Assembly: GCF_000963925.1 (NCBI RefSeq)
Contig: NZ_BAMV01000007.1
Span: forward strand, 62,001-126,000
Direction of reading: 5' to 3'
From: Acetobacter cibinongensis
GTDB taxonomy: Bacteria > Pseudomonadota > Alphaproteobacteria > Acetobacterales > Acetobacteraceae
DNA length: 64,000 nt
The notes beneath the pieces are model-generated. The model saw only the letters and a list, made by a program, of their open reading frames with translations, had not been told where the DNA came from and made no database searches. Position numbers and translations under genes: made by a program. This document shows positions 8,765-16,229 of the stretch, in pieces (the stretch's first letter is position 1; each line of letters opens with the position of its first letter).

Positions 8765-9181
8765 ATGACATACAGAAAACTGTTTCTCTTGGTGAGCATG
8801 CTCTCTCTGGCGGCCTGTCAGGTCCCCACTGAAAAAGAACGTCGGGTGCTCGACTCCATGATCGGCAAGCAGGCTGTGGATGTTGTCCGCACGTACGGCG
8901 TACCCACGCGTGAATTCACGTCCGGCACTCATACCTTCCTGTCCTACATCAATCAGCAGACCGATTACACCAGCATGGGTGGCTGGGGGTATGGCGGCGG
9001 CTGGGGTTACGGTGGCTGGGGCGGCGGTTGGGGTGGTGGCTGGGGCGGACCCGGCTGGGGTGGCGGTTGGGGCTATGGCGGCCCATCCACCGGCACTGCC
9101 TACACCTACACCTGCCAGACCAATTTTGAACTTGTAAACGGAATTGTAACCGCATGGACCTTGCGGGGCGATGGATGCTGA
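8765..9181 (+). CDS. Small Gly/Trp-rich lipoprotein
   Basis: A 138-residue predicted lipoprotein: the signal peptide MTYRKLFLLVSMLSLAACQ ends in a lipobox with the acylated cysteine at residue 18. Residues of about 25-60 (KERRVLDSMIGKQAVDVVRTYGVPTREF) look like the compact domain seen in small envelope lipoproteins that measure or bind other components. They are followed by a run of GGWG/GYGG units from about residue 72 to 106. A short C-terminal domain with two cysteines closes the protein. The downstream gene is a second lipoprotein. The function is unknown. Confidence 0.8.
   Translation: MTYRKLFLLVSMLSLAACQVPTEKERRVLDSMIGKQAVDVVRTYGVPTREFTSGTHTFLSYINQQTDYTSMGGWGYGGGWGYGGWGGGWGGGWGGPGWGGGWGYGGPSTGTAYTYTCQTNFELVNGIVTAWTLRGDGC
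8978..9082 (+). repeat. Imperfect tandem GGW repeats inside the lipoprotein gene
   Basis: About 35 codons encode alternating Gly-Gly-Trp and Gly-Tyr-Gly units, with matching DNA periodicity of 9 to 12 bases (ggctggggc and similar). Such a tract can change length by slippage and probably forms a flexible or aromatic-sticky segment in the periplasm. Confidence 0.85.
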
Positions 9182-9248
9182 GTCTGCCAAGCGTGATCTG
9201 CCGCACTTCCTGCCTTATGATCATGGCATGACTTTCTGGGAGACCTCC

Positions 9249-10205
9249 ATGCGGCACCCCCGCGCCTCGGCTTTATCTGTGTTCATACCGGCTTTTGCGC
9301 GCTGCAAGCCGCTTGTGGTTTCCCCCGTTCTACTGGGTGCTGCTCTGGGACTGGCCGGGTGCCAGAGCCATGCGCGGCAGGATGTATACACGACCGCCAG
9401 TTCCACCTGCACTTACATGATGCCGACAGTCTCTGGCACCCGAACCTACGAACCCCGTAAGGTCGATGCATCAGACGATAAAAAATCGCCCGACAGTGCC
9501 ATTGCCTACCCGGACCCTGAGACCCCGGCCTCCTGCGACCGGCCTTTGTCCGACACACTGCCCACCTCGATCGAGCTGGCGGACTACACCCGTGGTCTGA
9601 CCGTGACCGGGCTGCTCCAGCTTTTGCAGCGCAGCGGGCCTTATACGGTGTTTGCCACCCCCAACTCAGCGCTGGAACATTATGACGCCCAGACGGGCGG
9701 CACCCTGATGGCCGAGCAAAATACCACTGCTCTCCAGCAACTGCTGGGGTACACCATTGTGCAGGGCAAATGGCCGCTGGACAAAATCAAGACGGCTGCG
9801 TTGAACTCCCCCACCCACTCCGTTGGTTTGCCAACCGTTCAGGGCCGCCAGCTCTCTGCGTGGGTGGACGCACCCACGGGTCAGGTAATTATCGGGAATG
9901 GTGAGGGCCAGACCTCCCGCCTCTGGGTTACCGGTATTCCGCAGTCCAACGGCGTGCTGTATTTTACGCAGTCTCTGGTTACACCGCCGGTTAAACCAGT
10001 GGTGACAGCCCAGAAAGCGCCCCATCCGCCGCGCGTTTTGAAAGCGCCTCGTACCCCGACCGCAAAAGCGGTTGTGCCAGCACACGCGGCCCCGCCCTCC
10101 GTTGCCGTAGTGCCGTCCGCAGCAACCCAGCCTTTGCCCGGTCACCGGTCCGCAGCACAGGGGCATGATAGCCTGACAACACCAACAGCCTTACAACTGC
10201 CCTGA
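9249..10205 (+). CDS. Fasciclin (FAS1)-domain lipoprotein
   Basis: A 318-residue predicted lipoprotein. The signal region ends in LLGAALGLAGCQ with the lipobox cysteine near residue 39. Residues of about 105-240 resemble a fasciclin domain: the H1-like segment LLQLLQRSGPYTVFATPNSALE is typical, and the domain ends in GVLYFTQSLVTPP. The last 75 residues are a Pro/Ala/Lys-rich tail that may reach the cell wall. ATG 9249 has TGGGAGA five bases upstream; in-frame ATGs at 9171 and 9228 lack this and would lengthen the signal peptide. FAS1 domains usually mediate adhesion or protein binding. Confidence 0.82.
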   Translation: MRHPRASALSVFIPAFARCKPLVVSPVLLGAALGLAGCQSHARQDVYTTASSTCTYMMPTVSGTRTYEPRKVDASDDKKSPDSAIAYPDPETPASCDRPLSDTLPTSIELADYTRGLTVTGLLQLLQRSGPYTVFATPNSALEHYDAQTGGTLMAEQNTTALQQLLGYTIVQGKWPLDKIKTAALNSPTHSVGLPTVQGRQLSAWVDAPTGQVIIGNGEGQTSRLWVTGIPQSNGVLYFTQSLVTPPVKPVVTAQKAPHPPRVLKAPRTPTAKAVVPAHAAPPSVAVVPSAATQPLPGHRSAAQGHDSLTTPTALQLP

Positions 10206-10230
10206 GCATTGACCGTACAATCTGACTAAA

Positions 10231-10266
10231 AAAGGCCCGCCGGAGTGCTCTCCAGCGGGCCTTTTT
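10231..10266. terminator. Bidirectional Rho-independent terminator
   Basis: GGCCCGC (10234-10240) pairs with GCGGGCC (10255-10261), with added pairing of GGA and TCC inside. It is followed by T5 on the plus strand and preceded by A6, which serves the minus strand. It separates the convergent fasciclin and DUF2501 genes. Confidence 0.9.
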
Positions 10267-10317
10267 CATGCTCTGACCCTGCCCGCACTATCGTTACGGG
10301 CAGAGAAGATAACAGTC

Positions 10318-10755
10318 TTAGAGGAGAGACTGAGCTTTGTTCAGAACCATGCTGCACAGCTTGGTTTTGAGTTCACCCTTAAGGTTGGCCAGAGAATACA
10401 TCTGGTTATCCCCTGTCTGAAGCAAACCGTTCTGACCGGCTGCATAGGCGCTGGATGAGGTCACATCAGATTTCTGTGTCAGGTTGCTCAGCACGGATGT
10501 TGCCGTTGACTTGGCACCCTGCAGGGCATTGTTCTGCACGCAGTAGCCCAGAATACCGGCAATATTACCCGTGCTGCTGGAAGACAGGCTTGGCAACATG
10601 CTGCCAACCATGCTGGACCCGGCACTTTTGGCGCTGCTGGTCGCGGTGGACAGGGCATCTTTACCTAGGCTGCCCCAGCTTTGGGCCTGTGCTGCGTTTG
10701 CACCAACCAGACCAAACGCAAGCGCAAGCGCTGCAAATTTTTTCGTTGTAAGCAT
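10318..10755 (-). CDS. DUF2501 family secreted protein (YjjA-like)
   Basis: A 145-residue exported protein with signal peptide MLTTKKFAALALAFGLVGANAAQAQ. The mature part is Ser/Ala-rich, and the CVQNNALQG and KTKLCSMVLNKAQSLL segments are typical of the DUF2501 (YjjA) family. Its two cysteines probably form a disulfide. The function of the family is unknown. The ATG chosen has GAGG nine bases upstream; an upstream ATG three codons earlier has GAGG directly abutting it, which is too close. It lies downstream of the ThiE-like gene on the same strand. Confidence 0.85.
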   Translation of the reverse strand: MLTTKKFAALALAFGLVGANAAQAQSWGSLGKDALSTATSSAKSAGSSMVGSMLPSLSSSSTGNIAGILGYCVQNNALQGAKSTATSVLSNLTQKSDVTSSSAYAAGQNGLLQTGDNQMYSLANLKGELKTKLCSMVLNKAQSLL

Positions 10756-10888
10756 ATGCCTCATCCTCAATCCGTAAGTGGGACGCCACAGCGGGCCATT
10801 GCCCCTGCGCCCATCTTTCAAAAAACCAAGAGAGTATATAGAAAAAGCCGGTGGCTGAACTATGGCCAAATACGGCCTGACCCGCGCG

Positions 10889-11503
10889 TTAAGCGGGTAC
10901 TTGCCATGCTTCCGGCTTATCCCAGAATGAGGAACCGGGCAGAATGAAGTCCACCCCAGTTTGCGCAAACTGGGCAAGTTCAGCGGCTTCCGGCACATCG
11001 GCCACGGCGGGCAGTTCCATCATCATGCACCACCACTGCACTAGAGCAGCCAGACTTTCCGGCTCAGCATCTGTCAGGTTGTCATCTTCCTGACGGGGGC
11101 CGGTGGAGGCACTGAACAGCACGTAATCCGCGCCGCTTTCGCCCGCGCGCATGGCGGCGTCCCGGCTGGTGCCAACGGTTATACCCAGCTGCAGGTCATC
11201 CCCCAGCGCCTTGCGGATATCCCGCACACTGCCACCCGTAAAGGCGGCGGAAAGATGCACACCGTCACAGCCCGTCTTCTGGGCCAGAGCGGGACGGTCT
11301 TGCAGCATCAGGGCAATATCCTGCCCCTGCACAAGCGGCTGAACTGTTTTGATGATCTTGATAAGCTGTGCCTCTGGCGCATCGGCCAGCCGGAGCAGCA
11401 CGGCAGCAGGGCACTGGCGTGCCAGACCCTGCGCCAGAACAGGCAAAAATGCCTCACCATCCTGCAGAATGGGGGTGGCGAGATAGAATTCAATTGCCGT
11501 CAT
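10889..11503 (-). CDS. Thiamine phosphate synthase-like protein (ThiE/TenI family)
   Basis: A 204-residue TIM-barrel protein of the ThiE/TenI family. Recognisable segments are GCDGVHLSAA (the substrate-loop region), LQLGITVGTSRDAAMRAGESGADYVLFSASTGPR (the phosphate-binding region) and the C-terminal GVDFILPGSSFW. In ThiE the enzyme joins hydroxymethylpyrimidine pyrophosphate and thiazole phosphate. Several ThiE catalytic positions are not obvious here, so a TenI-like or diverged role is possible. GAGGGAGGG precedes the ATG. It is 44 bases downstream of fbaB on the same strand, suggesting cotranscription. Confidence 0.75.
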   Translation of the reverse strand: MTAIEFYLATPILQDGEAFLPVLAQGLARQCPAAVLLRLADAPEAQLIKIIKTVQPLVQGQDIALMLQDRPALAQKTGCDGVHLSAAFTGGSVRDIRKALGDDLQLGITVGTSRDAAMRAGESGADYVLFSASTGPRQEDDNLTDAEPESLAALVQWWCMMMELPAVADVPEAAELAQFAQTGVDFILPGSSFWDKPEAWQVPA

Positions 11504-11547
11504 AACGGCCCTCCCTCGCGGCCCATCCTGCGTTCACGTTTCCGTGT

Positions 11548-12462
11548 TTAGCTTTTAAAGATGGTGATGATTTTGTCCAGCAGGTCAAGTGCTTCAGCTT
11601 TCGGGCGCTGGAACACGTTACGACCGATGATGGAGCCAAAGCCGCCGCCATCCTGAATACCCTGAATGGTGCTCAGCAGGTTGTCCGTACCGGTTTTGTC
11701 ACCACCGGAGAAGATAACGATACGGCGGCCAGCAAAGGAAGACTGCACGACGTGGCGGATACGGGCTGGCAGGGTGGAGATGTCAATATTGTTCTGCTCA
11801 TAAGCAGCTTTGTTGGCATCCAGCGCCACCAGTTCCTGCGGGGGCTTCACTTTAATGATGTGGGCGCCACACAGCGCAGCCATATGGGCAGCATATGCAC
11901 AAACGTCCACAGCGGTTTCTGCCGGTTTGTTCAGCAGCGGGCCGCGCGGGTAGCTCCACAGAATAACAGCCAGACCAGCTGCCTTGGCTTCAGAAGCCAG
12001 TTCGCGGAATTCTTCCATCTGCTCAAAGCAGTATTCAGAACCCGGATAAATGGTAAAGCCAATACCAGCACAGCCAAGGCGCAGGGCGTCAGCAACCGTG
12101 CCGGTGACGGCCTGGTCTTTTTCCGTTGCAAGGCTGTTGGAGCTGTTGCATTTCAGAATAAGCGGAATTTCGCTGGCATATTTGGCAGCGCCACATTCCA
12201 GCATGCCCAGAGGGGCTGCGTAACCGCTCAAACCAGCTTCAATAGCCAGTTCAAAATGATAATGTGGGTCATAGGCCGCAGGGTTTGCTGCAAAAGAACG
12301 GGCTGGCCCGTGCTCAAAACCCTGATCAACCGGGAGAATAACAAGCTTACCCGTGCCTGCCAGCTTACCGGCGTTCAGAAAGCGGGCGAGATTTGTTTTG
12401 GTTCCTGGACTGTCGCTCTCATACTGGTCAAGAATAGCTTTAACCTGGGGGGTAAGCGTCAT
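11548..12462 (-). CDS. fbaB: Class I fructose-bisphosphate aldolase (DhnA/FbaB type)
   Basis: The cytoplasmic enzyme interconverts fructose 1,6-bisphosphate with dihydroxyacetone phosphate and glyceraldehyde 3-phosphate. The archaeal-type class I (FbaB/DhnA) family is shown by LVILPVDQGFEHGP, by the Schiff-base region HIIKVKPP (its lysine being the likely catalytic residue) and by IFSGGDKTG and GGGFGSIIGRNVFQRP. The 304-residue length is normal. GAAGGGA lies seven bases before the ATG. The upstream unknown gene and downstream ThiE-like gene share its strand. Confidence 0.94.
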   Translation of the reverse strand: MTLTPQVKAILDQYESDSPGTKTNLARFLNAGKLAGTGKLVILPVDQGFEHGPARSFAANPAAYDPHYHFELAIEAGLSGYAAPLGMLECGAAKYASEIPLILKCNSSNSLATEKDQAVTGTVADALRLGCAGIGFTIYPGSEYCFEQMEEFRELASEAKAAGLAVILWSYPRGPLLNKPAETAVDVCAYAAHMAALCGAHIIKVKPPQELVALDANKAAYEQNNIDISTLPARIRHVVQSSFAGRRIVIFSGGDKTGTDNLLSTIQGIQDGGGFGSIIGRNVFQRPKAEALDLLDKIITIFKS

Positions 12463-12495
12463 TGAGAGATCCCTTCTCTAGCTTGTTTTCCGCTC

Positions 12496-12990
12496 TTACG
12501 TGGCGGGTTCACTGTTTTTGCAATAGCTCTGTGAGAAATGCGCGGCAAGGTGCGTTGCGTCAGATAATGGGGCTATAAGGTCAAATGATGGCGGACGCGT
12601 TATGAAAACGTGACCGCCGCGCTGCGTGTAAAGCGCCCGCACCGCCTGTGTTCCGGGGGAGTCGTTGTGCAATACAATCAGCCTTTGCTCATGCATGGCA
12701 GCCATCATGGCGTATCCTGCATTTCTGTCACAATCCAGTATGTGTGGAAAGCGGCAATTAGCCTGTCTTTCTATTGTCTTAATAAGGGTCTGCCACCACA
12801 CGACACCCAGGTACCCCGCAGCACCGGGTGCTGAAATAAAGCCAAACGCCGCCTTACCCTGCTGCCAGAAAGGTACCCCCGCCTGCCGTGCCGCCTGACA
12901 GACTGCCATACCAGAGGCATAATCATGCAGTGTAAAGAGCCTGTCGGGGAGCGAAAAAAGTGACAAAACAGAAACGTTTTCCATAACCAT
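12496..12990 (-). CDS. Conserved hypothetical protein upstream of fbaB
   Basis: I do not recognise a family in this 164-residue protein. It has no signal peptide or membrane segment. The middle carries LGVVWWQTLIKTIERQ and FPHILDCDRNAGYAMMAAMHEQRLIVLHNDSPGTQAV, which reads like an alpha/beta fold sensing or binding a small ligand. The start could be ATG 12990 or the ATG two codons later. It precedes fbaB by 33 bases on the same strand and is divergent from the zapA operon. Confidence 0.7.
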   Translation of the reverse strand: MVMENVSVLSLFSLPDRLFTLHDYASGMAVCQAARQAGVPFWQQGKAAFGFISAPGAAGYLGVVWWQTLIKTIERQANCRFPHILDCDRNAGYAMMAAMHEQRLIVLHNDSPGTQAVRALYTQRGGHVFITRPPSFDLIAPLSDATHLAAHFSQSYCKNSEPAT

Positions 12991-13047
12991 GCTTGACGCA
13001 GCCGCGTTTGCGGGCGATTCCTCAAAAGACTGAAGGACAATGACTTA

Positions 13048-13314
13048 ATGCAGGACCAGGCCGTGGCGCAGTCTTTACCAGACAAAAACGAACCAGCCGA
13101 CACACAGGCTCAGACGACCCTGCCTGCCGAGCATGAAGACCCGTTAGCCCGCCTTGACCGGGCGTTGCAAAGAATCTCCTTTGCGCTGGAAAAAGGCAAG
13201 CACGCCCAGCAGCGTCAGAACTTTGATGCGCAGGAACTGGCCGCCAATGTAGACGCGCTGATAAGCCGAGTGCGGGACACGTTGGCCCAGACTGCTGGCA
13301 CGGAAGAAACATGA
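13048..13314 (+). CDS. Small coiled-coil protein upstream of zapA
   Basis: An 88-residue acidic protein. Residues of about 33-80 (DPLARLDRALQRISFALEKG and following) are predicted helical with heptad-like spacing, similar to the DUF4164-type small proteins found before zapA in alphaproteobacteria. The stop overlaps the zapA start by four bases, so the two are translationally coupled and likely act together in cell division; this role is inferred from position. A two-codon open frame (ATG ACT TAA, 13040-13048) lies under the GAAGGA site and overlaps the true ATG, so initiation may be by re-initiation. Confidence 0.75.
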   Translation: MQDQAVAQSLPDKNEPADTQAQTTLPAEHEDPLARLDRALQRISFALEKGKHAQQRQNFDAQELAANVDALISRVRDTLAQTAGTEET

Positions 13315-13685
13315 GCATGGCCACAACCTCAATCCGTATTAACGGGCACAGCTATTCTGTCGGGTGCGAAAACGGGCAGGAGCGCCACCTTCAGGCCATG
13401 GCCTTGCTGGTAGAACGGAAAACCCAGCAGGTCCGGGCCATGGGCTTTACCGGAGAAAGCCATGTGCTGGTTCTGGCAGCCCTTCTGCTTGCTGATGAAA
13501 TTCAGGACCTGTCCGCGCAGCTTCTGCCAGAGAGCACAAATCAGGCCGTGCAGGACGTAGAACGCATGCGCGCAGAGCAGGCCCTGGCCACCACACGACT
13601 TACTGATTTGGCCGAGAACGCAGAAGCTATTGCAGCATTGCTGGAGCGCGCCTACATAGAAGGTGCGGGGCTGCCCGACGCGTGA
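13311..13685 (+). CDS. zapA: Cell division protein ZapA
   Basis: A 124-residue ZapA-like protein that stabilises FtsZ protofilaments at midcell. The N-terminal beta-hairpin domain reads SIRINGHSYSVGCENGQERHLQAMA, followed by the long C-terminal helix (LAALLLADEIQDLSAQLL onward) that dimerises. It begins in an ATGA overlap with the preceding small gene. Its last eight codons also form the 5' arm of the 6S RNA closing stem, so the 3' end of the gene is under double constraint. Confidence 0.88.
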   Translation: MSMATTSIRINGHSYSVGCENGQERHLQAMALLVERKTQQVRAMGFTGESHVLVLAALLLADEIQDLSAQLLPESTNQAVQDVERMRAEQALATTRLTDLAENAEAIAALLERAYIEGAGLPDA

Positions 13686-13836
13686 GACAAGTCACACCCC
13701 TGGGCCGATAAGCACTTCCTCGGGAGCTGGCTCTGTTGTGGCCCTGGTCACATTACCCGGCGCCCACCTGCACTAGCAGGTCCTGGAGGTTGAAAGTTCC
13801 ACGGTCCATGGTGGCTCCGCACTCCCCTTCTTTTAA
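13657..13836 (+). ncRNA. ssrS: 6S RNA
   Basis: 6S RNA binds sigma-70 RNA polymerase holoenzyme by mimicking an open promoter. Evidence: the position between zapA and fau is the classical ssrS site; CCCCTGGGCCGAT at 13697-13709 matches the conserved CCCCTGAGCCGAT of E. coli 6S; and a closing stem pairs 13663-13672 with 13813-13822 over ten positions (two G-U). AGAAG and CTTCT outside it extend the stem. An internal hairpin, ACCTGC/GCAGGT, lies at 13766-13781. A short T-rich run follows at 13830. End points are estimated within about five bases. Confidence 0.85.
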
Positions 13837-14395
13837 ATCTGACCCTCCGGCAGTGGCGGAAGCCAAGCAGCAGGTTCGCGCCCGCTGCCTTGCTGCCCTG
13901 AAGGCGCATGACCCTGCGCTGGACGCTCAGTTATGCCAGCGGCTGACGGACACCCTGCTGGCGTTGCCCGCTGCCAGCATTGGGTGCGTATGGCCCCTGC
14001 CAAACGAGGCAGACCTGCGCCCCCTCTGCCACGCGTTGCATGCCGCCGGGCGCATTGTGGCTCTGCCGGAAACCCCTGTGCGCGGCCACCCCCTGACTTT
14101 TCGAGTCTGGCAGCCAGACTGCACCATGGTGCCAGGCCGGTTTGGCACACAGGTGCCGGAAGGCCCCGCCCTTGTGCCACAGGTTCTGCTGGTGCCGCTG
14201 GTCGGGTTTGACCGGGCCGGAAACAGGCTGGGCTATGGGGGGGGCTATTATGACCGCACTCTGGCGGCTCACCCACACATAACCGCAATTGGCTATGCTT
14301 TATCCGTGCAGGAGGTGGACCATATTCCCACCGGGCCGTATGACAGACCCCTCTCCTGCCTTGTGACGGAAAAGGAGAGGCTGGATTTTGGCTGA
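13808..14395 (+). CDS. fau: 5-formyltetrahydrofolate cyclo-ligase
   Basis: The enzyme converts 5-formyl-THF to 5,10-methenyl-THF using ATP. Characteristic pieces are the N-terminal KQQVRARCLAAL helix, the nucleotide/folate loop LLVPLVGFDRAGNRLGYGGGYYDRTL and VDHIPTGPYDRPL. The 195-residue length is normal. The first good start is ATG 13808, which sits inside the 3' arm of 6S RNA; this suggests processing of a joint zapA-ssrS-fau transcript. The YmdB-type gene follows after 24 bases. Confidence 0.92.
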   Translation: MVAPHSPSFKSDPPAVAEAKQQVRARCLAALKAHDPALDAQLCQRLTDTLLALPAASIGCVWPLPNEADLRPLCHALHAAGRIVALPETPVRGHPLTFRVWQPDCTMVPGRFGTQVPEGPALVPQVLLVPLVGFDRAGNRLGYGGGYYDRTLAAHPHITAIGYALSVQEVDHIPTGPYDRPLSCLVTEKERLDFG

Positions 14396-14419
14396 ACGGA
14401 CACACGGAAAGACAGGCGC

Positions 14420-15235
14420 GTGAGAATTTTATTTTTAGGTGACATTGTAGGTCGGTGCGGCCGTGAGGTTGTGCTCAGCCGCCTACCAACCCTCCGCGCC
14501 ACCCTTGCCCTTGATCTGGTCATTGTAAACGCAGAAAACGCCAGCCATGGGTTTGGCCTGTCCCCCGGTATTGCAACAGACCTGCTCAACGGTGGGGTGG
14601 ACGTGATTACTCTGGGCAACCATAGCTGGGACCGGCGGGACCTCATTCCCCACATCAGCGCAGCACCCCGTATTATCCGCCCCATCAACTTTCCACCCGG
14701 CTCACCGGGCAATGGCAGCGTGCAGGTTGAACTGGCTGATGGCCGTAAGGCACTGGTGGTCAACGCCATGGGACGCCTGTTCATGGACCCGCTGGACGAC
14801 CCGTTCCGCTGTGTAACTGACCTGCTCACCCGCCACCGGCTTGGTGTGACCACGCAGGCCATTGTGGTGGATATTCATGCAGAAGCCACCAGTGAAAAAT
14901 GGGCCTTTGGCAATGTGCTGGATGGCCGCGTTTCTCTGGTCGTGGGCACGCACACCCACACACCCACGGCAGACCACCGGATTCTGCCTGCTGGCACGGC
15001 TTTCCAGACCGATGCAGGCATGTGCGGTGACTATGACAGCGTGATAGGCATGACCAAGGAGCCAGCCATGGCGCGCTTTATCCGCAAAATGCCTGGGGAA
15101 CGGCTGCAACCCGCTGAAGGCGATGCCACATTGTGCGGCATTATGGTGGAAACGGATGATGCAACGGGTCTGGCTCGTCGTCTTGCGCCGATACGGCAGG
15201 GTGGCCTGCTTTCCCAGACGCTGCCAGATTTTTGA
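14420..15235 (+). CDS. YmdB-type metallophosphoesterase (TIGR00282 family)
   Basis: A 271-residue cytoplasmic calcineurin-like phosphoesterase. The dinuclear metal site is intact: GDIVGRCG (Asp8), NAENASHGFG, LGNHSWD, VDIHAEATSEKWAFG and GTHTHTPTAD. Family members such as Bacillus YmdB hydrolyse cyclic nucleotides and related phosphodiesters. Translation starts at GTG 14420. It is the last gene of the zapA-6S-fau group, ahead of a strong terminator. The precise substrate is unknown. Confidence 0.9.
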   Translation: MRILFLGDIVGRCGREVVLSRLPTLRATLALDLVIVNAENASHGFGLSPGIATDLLNGGVDVITLGNHSWDRRDLIPHISAAPRIIRPINFPPGSPGNGSVQVELADGRKALVVNAMGRLFMDPLDDPFRCVTDLLTRHRLGVTTQAIVVDIHAEATSEKWAFGNVLDGRVSLVVGTHTHTPTADHRILPAGTAFQTDAGMCGDYDSVIGMTKEPAMARFIRKMPGERLQPAEGDATLCGIMVETDDATGLARRLAPIRQGGLLSQTLPDF

Positions 15236-15281
15236 GGGCAGGCCCGCTCTGTTTATGAGCGCTATCGCCACCCGCTCTTTA

Positions 15282-15326
15282 TAAAAAAAACCGCCTTGGC
15301 TTGTGATGAACCAAGGCGGTTTTTAT
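15282..15326. terminator. Bidirectional Rho-independent terminator
   Basis: ACCGCCTTGG (15290-15299) pairs perfectly with CCAAGGCGGT (15311-15320), flanked by A8 on the left and T5 on the right. It ends both the plus-strand phosphoesterase gene and the minus-strand HAD/pyrD operon. Confidence 0.93.
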
Positions 15327-15356
15327 GTGTAACTGGTGTGCCCGCAGGCCTTGCGC

Positions 15357-16229
15357 CTACCAGACCAGGCGCGGCAGGCAGGCAACGGGGCGCAGACCTG
15401 CACCCTTGGCTTCTTCCGCCGCCAGAGCCGCGTTATCGCCTATCATTTCCTGATGGATGCCGCCCAGAATCCAGGCACCATCAATCCCGGCAACAGCCGC
15501 ACCGCGCATATCTGTAGCCAGAGCATCCCCAATACCCAGAATGCGGTTTTGCGGGACATCCAGCATGCTAAACACGGGAGCGTAAACATCTGGATAAGGC
15601 TTGCCTATCCACTTCACATTGCCGCCTTCCTGCTCGTAAAACGAGGCTAATGCCCCAGCGCAGATCATGCGGCGGCCGCCTTTGACCACAACCATATCCG
15701 GGTTAGCACATAGCATGGGCAGACCGCGCTCCAGCCCCGCGCGCAATTCCGGCAAGTAGGGGTCAACCGAGTCCGTTCCACGTTCAGCATCCGGACCGGT
15801 ATTGAGGATAAACTGCGCTTCAGAGGCATCCTGCACGCGGTCAAGCGCCAGCCCGTCATACAACCCAAGGTCGTGCGTGCCGCCAACATGCAGCACTTTC
15901 TGGCCAAGGCGGGCAAACCAGGGATCTGTCCGCTCCTGCAAAAGCGTGCGGACCAGTTCTCCGCTGGTCATGACACCATCATGCAGGTCACGGCTGACGC
16001 CAAAATGCTCAAGCTGCGTTGCCACAACTTCAGCCGGGCGCGGGGCATTGGACAACATGACCACACGCTTGCCCGCAGCGCGCAGGGCCTTCAGGCACTC
16101 AATTGCGCCGGGATAGGGCTGCACGCCATCATGCACCGTGCCCCATAGGTCGATAATATAACCATCATACTGGTCGGCCAGCGGGGCCAGCCCCGTCAGG
16201 GCCTGCATATCAAAAGGCGTGGTGCTCAT
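15357..16229 (-). CDS. HAD-superfamily class IIA hydrolase (TIGR01459 type)
   Basis: A 290-residue haloacid dehalogenase-type phosphatase. Motif I is YIIDLWGTVHDG, motif II VVMLSNAPRP, motif III includes WIGKPYPDVYAPV, and motif IV is ILGIGDALATDMRGAAVAG. The class IIA cap lies between motifs II and III. The family resembles NagD/AraL sugar or nucleotide phosphatases; the substrate is unknown. The gene starts in a four-base ATGA overlap with the end of pyrD, so it is cotranscribed and translationally coupled with pyrimidine synthesis. Confidence 0.9.
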   Translation of the reverse strand: MSTTPFDMQALTGLAPLADQYDGYIIDLWGTVHDGVQPYPGAIECLKALRAAGKRVVMLSNAPRPAEVVATQLEHFGVSRDLHDGVMTSGELVRTLLQERTDPWFARLGQKVLHVGGTHDLGLYDGLALDRVQDASEAQFILNTGPDAERGTDSVDPYLPELRAGLERGLPMLCANPDMVVVKGGRRMICAGALASFYEQEGGNVKWIGKPYPDVYAPVFSMLDVPQNRILGIGDALATDMRGAAVAGIDGAWILGGIHQEMIGDNAALAAEEAKGAGLRPVACLPRLVW

